Positions 51,957 to 62,700 of a stretch of DNA of 64,000 bases are shown here, in pieces; position 1 is the first letter of the stretch; each line of letters opens with the position of its first letter. Source of the stretch: DASXTW01 sp036505215 (GTDB lineage: Bacteria > Actinomycetota > UBA4738); contig DASXTW010000046.1 in NCBI GenBank assembly GCA_036505215.1, positions 10,412 through 74,411 on the forward strand. Reading direction: 5' to 3'. Made by a program: the position numbers and the translations under genes. Under the pieces are notes generated by a model, which did not search any database, was not told where the DNA came from, and was given only the letters and a program-made list of their open reading frames with translations.

Positions 51957-54900
51957 CTACAGGCCCTCGAATGCGGCGGTGAGCAGATCCTCCTGTTCCT
52001 GCCCGTGTAGCGTGGCGCTGCCGGCGGCGGGGCTGGCGCTCTCCTCCCGCGCCGCGTGGCTGAACGTGACCTCCCTCGGGAGTGCCGAGTGCAGCCTGGC
52101 ATGGACGAAGGCGTATCCACCCATGTTCTCCGGCTCCTCTTGGACCCACCGGGCGGACCGGAGGTTCGGATAGACCTTCAGCGTCTCCAGCATCTGGTCC
52201 CCGGGGAAGGGGTACAGCTGCTCCAGACGCAGGATGGCCACGTCGTCCCGGCCCTCCTTCTCTCTGCGCTCCGCGAGGTCGTAGTAGACCTTGCCGGAGC
52301 ACAGCAGCACCGATCGCACGCTGTCGGCTGAGAGGTCCCTCGCCTCGGGAAGGAGCTCCTGGAAATGGCCGGAGACGAATTCGCCCGTGCGGCTTCGGGC
52401 CGCGGGCAAGCGCAACAGGGACTTCGGCGTGAACACGACGAGGGGCTTGCGGATGTCCCGGTGTACCTGCCGTCGGAGGAGGTGGAAGTACTGGGCCGGC
52501 ATGGAGGGGACGACCACCTGGATGTTGTCCTCGGCGGCGAGCTGGAGGAACCGTTCGATGCGTGCGCTGGAGTGCTCGGGGCCCTGCCCCTCGTAGCCGT
52601 GCGGGAGAAGGAGGACCAGCCCGCTCGTCTGCCCCCACTTGTCCTCGCCGGACGCGATGAACTGATCCACCACGACCTGGGCTTCGTTGATGAAGTCGCC
52701 GAACTGGGCCTCCCAGCACACGAGGGCGTCCTTGGCCACCACCGACTCTCCGTACTCGAATCCGAGCGCGGCGAACTCGTTCAAGGGGCTGTCGTACACG
52801 AGGAACGCGCCCTGGCCGTCGACGAGATGAGCCAGCGGATAGAACTTTCGATCGGTCTCGTAGTCGACCAGGACTGCGTGCCGCTGGCTGAACGTCCCCC
52901 GTCGTGAATCCTGGCCGGTCAGCCGCACGGGAATCCCCTCCAGGACCAGGGAGCCGAAGGCCAGCGCCTCGCCGAGCGACCAGTCCACCGTGTCCTTGCC
53001 CAAGAGGTCTCGCCGACGCTCGAGCTGTTTGGCCAGCTTCGGGTGGGGATGGAAGTCCTCGGGCCAGGACGTGACCCGGTCCAGGACCCGATCGAGTACC
53101 CCTCGGTCCACTCCCGTCTCCATGGGCGGGAGGACACCGAGAGGGCGGGACCGACCACGCCGACGCCCGGTCTCGGGCGGCGCGCTTTCCTTCGTCTCCT
53201 CGAACGCTTCGTCCAGTCGCTTCCGGTAGTCCTCCAGCGCGGCTTCGGCCTCGTCAACGGTGATGTCGCCCCGGTTGACCAGCTTCTCCATGTACAGCTT
53301 GCGGACCGAACGGTGCTCGTCGATCGCGCGGTACATCAGGGGCTGGGTGTAGCTGGGGTCGTCACCCTCGTTGTGCCCGTAGCGCCGGTAGCACACCAGG
53401 TCGATGACCACGTCCTTGCGGAACTCCTGGCGGAAGGCAAGGGCCAGCTTCGTCACCCAGACGCAGGCCTCGGGGTCGTCGCCGTTGGCATGGAAGATTG
53501 GGGCCTGCACCATCTTGGCGATGTCGGTCGCGTAGACACTGGACCGGCCGGCCGAGGGGGCCGTGGTGAACCCCAATTGGTTGTTCACCACGATGTGCAC
53601 CGTCCCGCCCGTGTTGAAGCCAGGCAAGGCACTCATGCCGAAGGTTTCCGCCACCACTCCCTGCCCGGCGAACGCGGCGTCCCCGTGTAGGAGGACGGGG
53701 AGGACCTTCGAGCGGTCCTGTCCGAAGAACATGTCCTGCGTCGCACGTGCCATCCCTTCGACCACCGGGTCCACCGCCTCCAGGTGACTCGGGTTCGAGG
53801 CCAGCTCGACGGTGACCGTCTTGCCGTTGCGCCCGGTGAACTTGCCGGTGGCGCCGACGTGATATTTCACGTCACCGGACCCCTGGACCGTCTCTGGGTC
53901 GATGTCGCCCTCGAACTCCCGGAACACTCGCCCGTAGCTCTTGCCGACCACATTGACCAGAACGTTCAGCCGGCCTCGGTGCGCCATCCCCATGACCACT
54001 TGCTCCGTGCCCGTCTCCGATGCGTCCTCCAGCAGGAAGTCGAGCATCGGAATGAGGCTCTCCGCGCCTTCCAGGCTGAAGCGCTTGTGGCCCACGTACT
54101 TCGTATGCAGGAATCTCTCGAATCCCTCCGCCGCGTTGAGCCGTTCAAGGACGTGCCGCTTGTCGCCCACGGAGAGCTCTCGCGAAACGCCCTCCACACG
54201 CTGCTGCACCCACCGCTTCTGGTCGGGCTCCTGGATGTGCATGTACTCGATGCCGACCGTCTGGCAATAGGCATCGCGGAGCAGGTCCATGATCTCTCGC
54301 AGCGCACGTCGCTGTTCGCCGGGAAGGTCGTCGGCGAAGAACTCCCGGTCCAGGTCCCACACCGACAGGCCGTGAAATCCCGGATCCAGCTCTTCGTGCT
54401 TCAAGACCTTCTCGCCGCCCAGCGGATTGAGATTGGCGATGAGGTGACCCCGGACCCTGTACATGTTGATCAGTCGAAGCACGCGGCTCTGCTTCTCCGT
54501 GTAGCCGTCGGTGCCGGTCTGGGCCAGGATGGCCCCGTGGTCCGATGACCAGCGGACCGGTTCGTACGGGACCCTCAGGCTGGCGAAGACGTCCTCGTAG
54601 AACGCATCGCCGCCCGTGAGCAGCTCCTCCAGCTTCGCCAGGAAGAGCCCGCTCTCCGCGCCCTGGATCACGCGGTGGTCGTAGGTGCTGGTGACGCCGA
54701 TCAACTTGCCCACGCCCAGGGTGGCCAGCGTGGAGGGATCCGCCCCCTGCCACTCCGCCGGATAGTCGATCCGGCCCACGCCGACGATCAGGCCTTGTCC
54801 CCGGAGGAGCCGGGGGACCGAGAGCTGGGTCCCGATGGTCCCTGGGTTGGTGATCGTCACGGTCGTCCCGGCGAAGTCGTCGGGCGAGACCTTGTTGGTG

Positions 54901-55577
54901 CGGACCTTCCGGATGACGTCCTCGTAGGCCGCCCAGAACTGGGAGAAGTCCATGTCGTTGGCGGCCTTGATGTTGGGGACAAGGAGGGTGTGCGAGCCGT
55001 CTTCCTTTTCCACATCCACGGCCAGCCCCAGGTTGACGATCTCCGCGCGGACGACATATGGCTCGCCGTCGACCTCGAGGTAACTGGACTTCATGACGGG
55101 AACCGACTCCAGCGCGCGCAGCACGGCGTAGCCGATCAGATGGGTGAAGCTGACCTTCCCGCCTCCGCCTGCCGACAGGAAGCGATTGATCACTCGTCGG
55201 TTCTCCTCCAGGAGCTTGGCGGGGACGAACCGGAACGAGGTAGCCGTCGGCACCTCCAGGCTCGCCTGCATGTTCTTGACGACTCGCTCGGCCCCAAACC
55301 GGATCCGCTCAGCTCCCGGTGGGATCTCCTTGGTAGGAGCGGTTGGGGCCTCCTTCGTCCCTTCCTCCGCCCTGGTTGCTTCCCCCAAGCGGGGACGGAA
55401 GTCCTCGAAGAACTCGCGCCATCTCTCGTCTACAGCCTCGGGATTCTCCCGATACCGCCGGTACATCTCGTCGACCAGCCACATGTTCGGCCCCAGGGCC
55501 GAAGGGTCGATGTCTTCGTATTCCTTCATCGCTTCCTCGGGCGTGCTACCTCGCCGCCCCCCATTGGTAGAACGCAT
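51957..55577 (-). CDS. kgd: Multifunctional 2-oxoglutarate dehydrogenase E1/E2-type enzyme (Kgd)
   Basis: About 1206 residues from ATG 55577 (AGGTAGG upstream; ATG 55598 is possible). A short N-terminal helix (NMWLVDEMYRRYRENP, the E1-type recruitment motif) is followed by a dihydrolipoyl-succinyltransferase-like domain (about 95-330, with TSTYDHRVIQGAESG) without a lipoyl domain, and then the ThDP-dependent E1 (about 340-1206), with MGMAHRGRLNVLVN, GDAAFAGQGVV, NNQLGFTT and GHNEGDDP. This fusion is a hallmark of Actinomycetota, where it works with a separate lipoyl E2 or as alpha-ketoglutarate decarboxylase in the TCA cycle. Confidence 0.96.
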   Translation of the reverse strand: MRSTNGGRRGSTPEEAMKEYEDIDPSALGPNMWLVDEMYRRYRENPEAVDERWREFFEDFRPRLGEATRAEEGTKEAPTAPTKEIPPGAERIRFGAERVVKNMQASLEVPTATSFRFVPAKLLEENRRVINRFLSAGGGGKVSFTHLIGYAVLRALESVPVMKSSYLEVDGEPYVVRAEIVNLGLAVDVEKEDGSHTLLVPNIKAANDMDFSQFWAAYEDVIRKVRTNKVSPDDFAGTTVTITNPGTIGTQLSVPRLLRGQGLIVGVGRIDYPAEWQGADPSTLATLGVGKLIGVTSTYDHRVIQGAESGLFLAKLEELLTGGDAFYEDVFASLRVPYEPVRWSSDHGAILAQTGTDGYTEKQSRVLRLINMYRVRGHLIANLNPLGGEKVLKHEELDPGFHGLSVWDLDREFFADDLPGEQRRALREIMDLLRDAYCQTVGIEYMHIQEPDQKRWVQQRVEGVSRELSVGDKRHVLERLNAAEGFERFLHTKYVGHKRFSLEGAESLIPMLDFLLEDASETGTEQVVMGMAHRGRLNVLVNVVGKSYGRVFREFEGDIDPETVQGSGDVKYHVGATGKFTGRNGKTVTVELASNPSHLEAVDPVVEGMARATQDMFFGQDRSKVLPVLLHGDAAFAGQGVVAETFGMSALPGFNTGGTVHIVVNNQLGFTTAPSAGRSSVYATDIAKMVQAPIFHANGDDPEACVWVTKLALAFRQEFRKDVVIDLVCYRRYGHNEGDDPSYTQPLMYRAIDEHRSVRKLYMEKLVNRGDITVDEAEAALEDYRKRLDEAFEETKESAPPETGRRRGRSRPLGVLPPMETGVDRGVLDRVLDRVTSWPEDFHPHPKLAKQLERRRDLLGKDTVDWSLGEALAFGSLVLEGIPVRLTGQDSRRGTFSQRHAVLVDYETDRKFYPLAHLVDGQGAFLVYDSPLNEFAALGFEYGESVVAKDALVCWEAQFGDFINEAQVVVDQFIASGEDKWGQTSGLVLLLPHGYEGQGPEHSSARIERFLQLAAEDNIQVVVPSMPAQYFHLLRRQVHRDIRKPLVVFTPKSLLRLPAARSRTGEFVSGHFQELLPEARDLSADSVRSVLLCSGKVYYDLAERREKEGRDDVAILRLEQLYPFPGDQMLETLKVYPNLRSARWVQEEPENMGGYAFVHARLHSALPREVTFSHAAREESASPAAGSATLHGQEQEDLLTAAFEGL

Positions 55578-55655
55578 GGTGAGCCTACCTGCTTCCATCT
55601 TTCCACTTGAGAGGGATGCAGAGCCCCTGGCCCGATGCCTTTTGCCGACGATGCC

Positions 55656-56600
55656 TCAGGAAGGGCGGAGCGCCTCCACGGTCGCCTTGAGGCCCTCCTC
55701 CAGCGAGGTCCACGGCCGCCACCCGAGCTCCTTGTCGGCCGCGGTCGGGTCCAGCGCGTTCCGGCGCAGATCCCCCGGGCGTTCAGGCCCGTAGCGGGGG
55801 CTCCCTTTGAATTGGGCGGTCGCGGCCATCAGCTCGTAGAGACCGTTGATCGAGGTCTCCACCCCCGTGCCCACGTTGAGCACCGAGCCCGGCGCCCGCT
55901 CTGCCGCCAGGGAGAACGCGTGGACGGTGTCATCGACGAAGACGAAGTCCCGGGTCTGCTCGCCGTCCCCGAAGATCGTCGGCGTCTCGCCCGCGAGCAT
56001 CTTCGCCGCGAAGATCGCGACGACGCCGGCCTCGCCGAACGGATCCTGGCGAGGGCCGTAGACGTTGGCCAGCGCCAGCGCGGCGAAGTCCAGCCCCCGA
56101 GTGCGCCGGTAGAAGTCCAGATAGTCCAAGGCGATGGCCTTGGAGATGCCGTACGGAGAGATCGGCCTGGCCCTGCTGCGAGCGCTCTCCTTCACCGGGA
56201 TGCTCTTGGGCTCGCCGTACAGCGTGCCTCCGGAGGCGGCGAACACGACCTTCCTGGTGCCGGTCGCCGCCGCGCATTCCAGGACGTTCAGGAGGCCCAT
56301 GACGTTGACGCTGGCGTCGTTCTGCGGGTCCTCCACCGACGTGGGGACGGAGGCCTGGGCGGCCAGATGCATCACCACCTCCGGCCGATGCCGCTCGAAG
56401 ACCGTCCGGAGCTCCTCCAGGCGGATGTCCATGTTGTGGAACGTGAACTGCTGTCCATACCCTCTGGCGACGACGAGGCTGGCGATCCGGCCGGTGGTGA
56501 GGTCGTCGACGGCCACCACCCTCTTGCCTTCAGCCAGGAGCCGGTCGCAGAGATGCGATCCGATGAAGCCGGCGCCCCCCGTGACCAGGAAGGTGTTCAC
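55656..56600 (-). CDS. NAD-dependent epimerase (UDP-glucose 4-epimerase type)
   Basis: 314 residues from GTG 56600. A short-chain dehydrogenase/epimerase: TGGAGFIGSHL (NAD loop), HLAAQASVPTSVEDP, catalytic Tyr and Lys in YGISK, and RDFVFVDDTVHAF near the C-terminus. It would interconvert UDP-sugars for envelope polysaccharide. It stands downstream of the repeat element 56675-56768. Confidence 0.9.
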   Translation of the reverse strand: MNTFLVTGGAGFIGSHLCDRLLAEGKRVVAVDDLTTGRIASLVVARGYGQQFTFHNMDIRLEELRTVFERHRPEVVMHLAAQASVPTSVEDPQNDASVNVMGLLNVLECAAATGTRKVVFAASGGTLYGEPKSIPVKESARSRARPISPYGISKAIALDYLDFYRRTRGLDFAALALANVYGPRQDPFGEAGVVAIFAAKMLAGETPTIFGDGEQTRDFVFVDDTVHAFSLAAERAPGSVLNVGTGVETSINGLYELMAATAQFKGSPRYGPERPGDLRRNALDPTAADKELGWRPWTSLEEGLKATVEALRPS

Positions 56601-56674
56601 GGCCCCCGAGGCTACCCGACCACACGGGCCATGCCCACAACCAACCCGCCTGCGCGGCCCCCCCGGTTCCTCCC

Positions 56675-56768
56675 GACGAGCCCGATCCTTCGGATCGTCC
56701 TCGTCGCCAGGGGGAGCGAAGCAGCCTCATCCGCTCCGCGTCGCTCCGCGGGGCTGCTTCCCCCCTGG
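56675..56768 (-). repeat. Structured intergenic element, copy B (two hairpins)
   Basis: Read on the minus strand: CCAGGGGG pairs with CCCCCTGG, then GAAGCAGCC with GGCTGCTTC with a bulge of three, then GACGAG with CTCGTC around CGATCC-GAA-GGATCG. It has the same design as 185-276, with the second base of the inner stem and the third base of hairpin 2 changed together with their partners. It begins at the 3' end of the DUF3052-like gene, in the same sense, and encodes that protein's last residues, as copy A's duplicate does for the truncated gene at 3-164. Confidence 0.75.
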
Positions 56769-57170
56769 ACCCCCCCGGCGGCCGAGCGGAATGACGAACC
56801 GGAGCGCCGTGTGCGTGTCCGAGAACCTCACCACCTTGTTGTCCACCAGGCCCGCGGCAACACCCGCCCGGATGACGTCCGCCTCGCGCAGGTCCTTCCT
56901 CCCCTTGGGGAACACCACCCAGGCCGCCCCGTTCCTGGCCATGGACGGCTCGAGACCGCCGATCTTGGTGAGGTCGGCCATCGACTCGACGGCAAGGAAG
57001 ATGTGGTCGCTCTGCTTCCGGCGCCTGCCCACCGAGAGCTCCGCCCCCGCCGTCCGAAGCTCGGCCACGAAACCCTGGTGGTTCACCCCCAGGAGGCTCA
57101 CCCGGTGCCCCTGTTTCACCCCGAGCTTCTCGATCAAGCTTCTGTGTGAGAAGTCCTTCTCCCCCGCCAT
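56727..57170 (-). CDS. DUF3052-like protein
   Basis: 147 residues from ATG 57170. It follows the DUF3052 pattern: IEKLGVKQGHRVSLLGVNHQ, HIFLAVESMADLTKI, NGAAWVVFPKGRKDLREADV and GLVDNKVVRFSDTHTALRFV. The family resembles a small methyltransferase-like fold without known function. The final residues (GRRGGPGGKQPRGATRSG) are low-complexity and come from the repeat element, so the gene seems to have run into the repeat and lost its original stop. The real domain ends near FVIPLG. Confidence 0.72.
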   Translation of the reverse strand: MAGEKDFSHRSLIEKLGVKQGHRVSLLGVNHQGFVAELRTAGAELSVGRRRKQSDHIFLAVESMADLTKIGGLEPSMARNGAAWVVFPKGRKDLREADVIRAGVAAGLVDNKVVRFSDTHTALRFVIPLGRRGGPGGKQPRGATRSG

Positions 57171-57315
57171 CTCCTGCTCATTGTCTCGTTCATGGCCGTC
57201 GGCGGGCGGCCTTTCTGTGATCTTCTGACCAGCCGGTCCCCTCTTCCTTGTCGCGGACTCAAGCGCGTGGGAGCATCCCCCGACCTCACCTGATAGCGAG
57301 GGGGAACAGGCGAGG

Positions 57316-58491
57316 ATGGACAGCACCCGCGCCCCGGTGCCGTCTTCACAAGAACGGCTCGGTGGTCACAAACACATAGCACCACAGCGTCCGCCGAGGC
57401 TGGCGGCGCTGCGGGCATCGGCTTTTTGGGTTGTGGTCACTGCGTTGATCGTCGTACTCCCCGCCCAACTCTCGCCAGCGAACATGTTGGAGGATCGACT
57501 CGAACGCCGCCCTGCCACTGAGCCCCAGGCAGTGGCGGCGGAGGCGAAGCCGGACGTGTGGGCAGACGCCTCTCCCAAAAAGATGACCGGCTCGGATCTC
57601 GGTCGCCCGGGCATCGCGTTCAGCCAGTACGTCAAGACCGCCAACCTGGGCAAGCTCTCCCGGCTGGGATGCGCGGAGGGGAAGCGCCTTCGCCGATCAT
57701 CTGACGCCGACGGCCACATCGTCGTCCTTGACTTCGGGCGGCCGACCCAGAAGGGGAAGGGCCGGGGCCGCTACTGGGGCGCGTCCTTGTTCCACAGAGG
57801 CCGTTTCCACTCGACCTCGGCGATCCAGCAAGCGGCGCAGGCGTACGCAGAGGGTGTGTGGCGCTGCGTGGATGGACAAAACGCCTCGACCCATCTGACG
57901 GTGGCCATCGGCACCAGCAACTTCGGGCGGGCCGTCAGCTTCTGGCACGGCCGGGCCTGGGCAGAGATGGTGAACCGCGCGAACGAGTGGGCCTCGAAGA
58001 AGTCGTACATCCGGCGGGTTCGCTTCGCCGGAGCCAACGACATCGAGCTCAGCTGGGCGGGCCCCAAGCGCACCAGGGCGTGGGTTCGCGGCTACGACTC
58101 CGTGGCCAGATGGCCCTACTACGACTATGGCGATGCCGCGGCCTGCCCGCCCCGGGGGAACTGCCTCGGATCCTGGAGCGTGGAGGACGTGTGGTACGTG
58201 GCGTGGGGGGCCCGGAGCGCCCGCCCGCTCCCCGAGATCTACACGCCCAACGGGATCATGGCGGAGCAGTGGTACCGGCTCAGCCTGTATTCCTACCGGA
58301 AGCATGGGATGCGAATGTGGATCGCCGGCGTCATGTCCCAGCGGACCGCATGCCGGCAGTCCAGGGATCCGTGCCATGGCATGAACAACTCGCCGGCCAG
58401 GGCGTGGCGTCTGCTCCATCGGGCTCTCAACCGCGACCAACGGACCGCCCAGAACCTGCACTGGTCGACCGACATCGCCTGGTCGGACTAG
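57316..58491 (+). CDS. Secreted or membrane-anchored protein of unknown function
   Basis: 391 residues. A basic N-terminus with one hydrophobic helix (ASAFWVVVTALIVVLPAQL) points to export. The outer part has aromatic-rich motifs GRYWGASLFHRGRF, RRVRFAGANDIELSWAG and YTPNGIMAEQWYRLSLYSY, and Cys pairs (CPPRGNC). An acidic site at NDIELSW and the alternation of strands and helices suggest a glycoside-hydrolase-like barrel, but I do not recognise the family. It stands alone, divergent from the DUF3052-like gene. Confidence 0.75.
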   Translation: MDSTRAPVPSSQERLGGHKHIAPQRPPRLAALRASAFWVVVTALIVVLPAQLSPANMLEDRLERRPATEPQAVAAEAKPDVWADASPKKMTGSDLGRPGIAFSQYVKTANLGKLSRLGCAEGKRLRRSSDADGHIVVLDFGRPTQKGKGRGRYWGASLFHRGRFHSTSAIQQAAQAYAEGVWRCVDGQNASTHLTVAIGTSNFGRAVSFWHGRAWAEMVNRANEWASKKSYIRRVRFAGANDIELSWAGPKRTRAWVRGYDSVARWPYYDYGDAAACPPRGNCLGSWSVEDVWYVAWGARSARPLPEIYTPNGIMAEQWYRLSLYSYRKHGMRMWIAGVMSQRTACRQSRDPCHGMNNSPARAWRLLHRALNRDQRTAQNLHWSTDIAWSD

Positions 58492-58526
58492 CTGCGCCGA
58501 CCTGAAGGCCGGCTGCGCCCACCTGC

Positions 58527-58922
58527 TCAATGAGGCCCGTGGTATACGGCTTCCACGTTGTTGCGATCGGGGTCGTAGACGAACGCCGCATAGTAGCCGG
58601 CGTGGTACTCGGCCCGGATTCCGGGGCGGCGAATCTCTGTCCCCCCGGCGGCCATGGCGGCCTGGAAGAAGGCGTCCACCGCCTCCCGACTCTCGGCCAC
58701 GAACGCGACGTGTGCCGCGGTGGTCGTGGGCTCGCCGAGCTTGCCCTCGAAAATCGCGAAGTCGTCGGCCTTCTCGGCCCCCAGACCGAGCCCGTCCTCC
58801 TGCTCGTACATCACCTTGAACCCGAGTGGCTCCAGGGCAGCGGTGTAGAAGGCCCGGCTGGCCCTCAGGTCCTTCACCACGAACAGGACGTGATCGACGA
58901 CGAGGGTACGGACGATGGCCAT
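58527..58922 (-). CDS. VOC-superfamily (glyoxalase-type) protein
   Basis: 131 residues with two beta-alpha-beta-beta-beta units: VDHVLFVVKDLRASRAFYTA begins the first with the typical His, and YYAAFVYDPDRNNVEAVYHG ends the second with the metal-binding Glu. Members include dioxygenases, isomerases and antibiotic-binding proteins; the substrate is not predictable. Confidence 0.88.
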   Translation of the reverse strand: MAIVRTLVVDHVLFVVKDLRASRAFYTAALEPLGFKVMYEQEDGLGLGAEKADDFAIFEGKLGEPTTTAAHVAFVAESREAVDAFFQAAMAAGGTEIRRPGIRAEYHAGYYAAFVYDPDRNNVEAVYHGPH

Positions 58923-59033
58923 GATCGAGTCCTCCTGGGCGAGTGTGCGCGAGAGTCTAGTGGGGAGGCCTCCCTCGACGCGTGCGGATCACACAGGCGA
59001 TGCCGTTGACGCGTGCGGGTAGATTCTGGATCG

Positions 59034-59699
59034 ATGCCCTCTTCCCCGGATCTGGTCTGGCAGCCCTCACTGCTTGCAGTCGGCGAGCCCGTCGACGTCG
59101 ACCGCTCCTTCTCGTGGCTGCGACGGGTGGACCTGGATCCGGAATCGTGGGTCGACCATGCACCCGAGTGGGTCTCCGGATCGGATCGCCTCTTCGAGGA
59201 GATCCTCACCGGCCGCGCATGGCAGCAGCGATCTCGCCATATGTATGACCGGCGGGTGCTCGAGCCACGGCTGACCGCGCCGTGGAGCCTCCAGTCGGGC
59301 GAGTCCCTGGAACCGCCGATCCTCGAGGAGATCAGGCTGGTGCTCTCCGACCGCTATGAGCGGGAGTTCGACTCGGTCGGGTTCAACCTGTACCGGGACG
59401 GGCGCGACAGCGTGGCGTGGCACGCCGACCGCATCGCCAAGGAGATCGAGGATCCGATCGTCGCCCTCGTTTCTCTCGGGGAACCGCGCAAGTTCCTCCT
59501 GAGGCCCAAGGGAGGAGGGAAGTCGCGAGCGTTCCTGCTCGGGCGGGGCGACCTGCTCGTCACCGGCGGCAAGACCCAGCGGACATGGGAGCACAGCGTT
59601 CCCAAGGTGGCCGTCGCCGGGCCGCGCATCAGCTTGGCATACCGTCACGCCATGGACCCCGCCGCTTACGAGGGGAAAAGGGTAGAGGGGGGCAGCTGA
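59034..59699 (+). CDS. AlkB-like 2-oxoglutarate/Fe(II) dioxygenase
   Basis: About 221 residues from ATG 59034; GTG 59013 is the alternative. The AlkB fold is clear: substrate-binding FNLYRDGRDSVAWHADRI with the HxD iron ligands, FLLGRGDLLVTGG, and WEHSVPK (second His) followed by GPRISLAYR, whose Arg binds oxoglutarate. It repairs alkylated bases in DNA or RNA. TAGATT at 59021-59026 would place the transcription start about at the ATG. It ends only eight bases from the convergent cyclase gene. Confidence 0.92.
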   Translation: MPSSPDLVWQPSLLAVGEPVDVDRSFSWLRRVDLDPESWVDHAPEWVSGSDRLFEEILTGRAWQQRSRHMYDRRVLEPRLTAPWSLQSGESLEPPILEEIRLVLSDRYEREFDSVGFNLYRDGRDSVAWHADRIAKEIEDPIVALVSLGEPRKFLLRPKGGGKSRAFLLGRGDLLVTGGKTQRTWEHSVPKVAVAGPRISLAYRHAMDPAAYEGKRVEGGS

Positions 59700-59706
59700 G
59701 GGACGG

Positions 59707-62700
59707 TCAGGACGTCAGGGCAGTCGCCGCTCCGAGCAGCGCGTCACTGTCCTCAACGAGCGGCAACGTCCCAAGCCCGACAAAGATATTCCGGGCCTCC
59801 CTCAGTGTCGCTTCTGCGTCAGTCATTTTCTTCAGATCCAGAAGGCACCGGCCCGCCCCGAGCAGTGCGAGCCCCCTCTCCAGGGCGTGCCCGAACTCCC
59901 TCCACCCCACATCCGCTTGGCGGTAGAGCTGCTCGGACTCCTCGAGATTGCGTTCAGCCTCGGCCACGACGGCTTGGGCCGTGACCACCGAGAGTTGGTC
60001 GCGCGTCGTAGCGGCGGCCGTCCCCTCGATCAGGCGCCTGGCCAAACCGATCTCGCCCGCCCAGACGGCAACCCGCGCCGCCTCAGCCACGTGCTGAGCT
60101 CGGAACTGCGGTGGGGTCTCTCTGGTGGCCTCCTCGAGATCCCGGACCAGCCTGACGGCTGGCAGAAGGTTTCCTCGGCGTTGCTCGATCACGGCTCCCA
60201 CGGCGAGCGCCGGCGTGAGGATCTGAGGGTCGGCGATATCTCGGGCCCGGGCCAGGAACTCTTCCTCGAGTGCGGCAGCCTCTGAGACCCTGCCCCGCCA
60301 CAAGAGCACTCCTGCCCTGTATGTAAGCGCCATGACCCCGAAGTAAGTCCCCCCATGGGCTCGGTCCCAGGCGATCAGCTCATCGGCGGTTCGGAGGAGA
60401 TCGTCCCACTCCCCCAGGTCGAACAGCGTCCACAGCGACTCTCCCTTCGTCCACAGGACGGGCCCAGTGATCCCTCGATGCTCCCCGAAGTGGATGCCGG
60501 CTCGCTGGATCTCCAGGGCTTTCGCTGGGCCTTCGACGTACCACACCCAGTCCGCGAGGTTGATGTGGCACCGAACCGTCTCGTGCCCCAGCCCATATTG
60601 CAGGCTCATCTGGAGGGCTTGCCGGAGGTCATCGATGCCCCTCAGGTCCCCGAGCTCACACCGAGAGGTCCCCCGATACTGCCGGGCCATCACGTCCACC
60701 CCGGGGATGTCGAGTTCCTCGGCAAGCCCGAGGGCCTTCTCGGACCACTCCAGGCAGTCCCTGCTTCGTCCCGACAGCATCATGTCCCTGGCGATCTGGC
60801 CGTAGGCATGGGCCAGCTCGGGCCCCGGAGGTTCGCCCTCGAGCAGCTCGATCACTTGACGCAAGAGCCCCCTGGCCTGCGCCGTCTTGCCGCGGAAGCC
60901 GTGGACCAATGACAGGCTGACCATGGCCGCTCCAACCCCCCGCGCATCGCCCCGGGTCCTGAGCGCGGAGATGGCCTGCTCGTAGTCTCGTTCGGCCTCC
61001 GGGAACCCACCCGACAACCAGGCGCACTCGGCCGCTTTCGTGAGAACGCTCACGCGGCCTGTGTGGTCGGGAGGAAAGAGCTCCAGGGCCTTGCGGAAGT
61101 ACGACTCCGCCATCCCCACGTCGAGCTGCATGGCCCGGTCACCTGCGAGCTCGAGGGAGCGACGGGTCCGCTCCTCGAGATGAGCAAGGTCCCCGTCCGC
61201 CCCTGCGGCTTTGGTCAGTTCGAGCGCCTGGACATCGTGGTGAGCCAGGAGCTCGGCGTGGTCGGTGATCCGATCGCCGGCGATGGCCTCGATCCACTCC
61301 GCGGCTGCGCGGTGCTTCTTTGCCCGGGCAGCCCGGGGGATCTGCCCGTACGCGACATCTCGCACGAGCAGGTGCCAGAAAGAATACTCGGCCTGGTTCC
61401 TCACGGAGGAACTCCTGGCCGGGCGGACCAGCTCCTTCCTTGCCAGCTCGTGAAGCCCTTCCTCCACTTCCCTGAGCTGTGTGCCTCCGATGAAGGAGAC
61501 CGCCCCCGACCAGAACACCTTCCCCACGACGGCGGCGTCGTGAAGGAGAGCCTTCCGGTCGCTCGGCAGGGTGTCCAGGCGAGCGGCAATGAGAGCCTGC
61601 ACGGTTTCCGGTACGGGGATCTCCACGCCGGAAGCGACGTGTACGACTCGGTCCCTCCGCTCGAGGATCCCACGGTCGAAGAGCATCCGCACGAACTCCT
61701 CGGTGTACAGCGGATTGCCGCCCGACCGCTCGATGAGAGCGCGCTGCGTGCCCGCGGGCAGCACAGCCTGGGACAGCAGCGCCGAGATGAGACGGGCCGT
61801 CTCTTGGGTAGTGAGGGGGGACAGAGTGATCGTGGTCGAGTTCTTCTTCCCTCCGCCCCATCCGAGCCGCCTCTCGTACAGCTCCGGCCGGGCTGGGCAG
61901 ATCACGAGCAGCGGCACCCCAGTGGACCAGTCCACGAGGTGCTCTACGAACTCGAGCATCGCCGGGTCCCCCCAGTGCAAGTCCTCGAACACAAGGACGA
62001 GGGGACTCTCCGAAGCCATGGCCTCGAAGAACCGCCGCCAGGCCGTAAACGACTCTTCCCGCTCCACCGTTCCGGCGGCCTCGGGCGTCCTCGCCCCCAC
62101 CAGGGGAGCGAGTCGACTTCGGATCCAATCTCGCTCCGAGGAGTCGGAGACAAGCGCCGTGAGAGACAGCGCCAACTTGTCCGATGCCTCGTCGGGACCA
62201 TCCGACTCGAGGATGCCGGCGTGAGCCTTCACGATCTCCCCCAAGGCCCAAAACGTGACACCTTCGCCGTAAGGGAGGCATCGGCCTTGCCGCCAGGAAA
62301 CCGCCCCTTTCTGCCCCTCGAGTGAGGCCCTGAACTCCGTGACCAGCCTCGACTTCCCGACGCCCGGCTCGCCCGTCACGGTCACCAGCTGAGCCGAGGA
62401 CTCCCGCAGCGTCCTGACGAAGGTTTGTTTGAGCAACGCCAGGTCATCCTCGCGTCCGACGAATGGAGCAGGGAGGCGCTCGATTTCGGCCCCGAGGGCC
62501 CTTCGGATTCCCAGCGCCCGCCATATGGCGAGAGGCTCCGCCTTGCCCTTCACCCTGGCCGGCTTCAACCTCTCGTAGTGGATGGTGTCCAGTGTGGCCC
62601 GGTACGTGATCTCCCCAACCACCACGGCCCCCACGGGCGCTGCCTGCTGGAGCCGGGCTGCAGTGTTCACCACATCCCCCGCTGCCATGGACTCGCCCTC

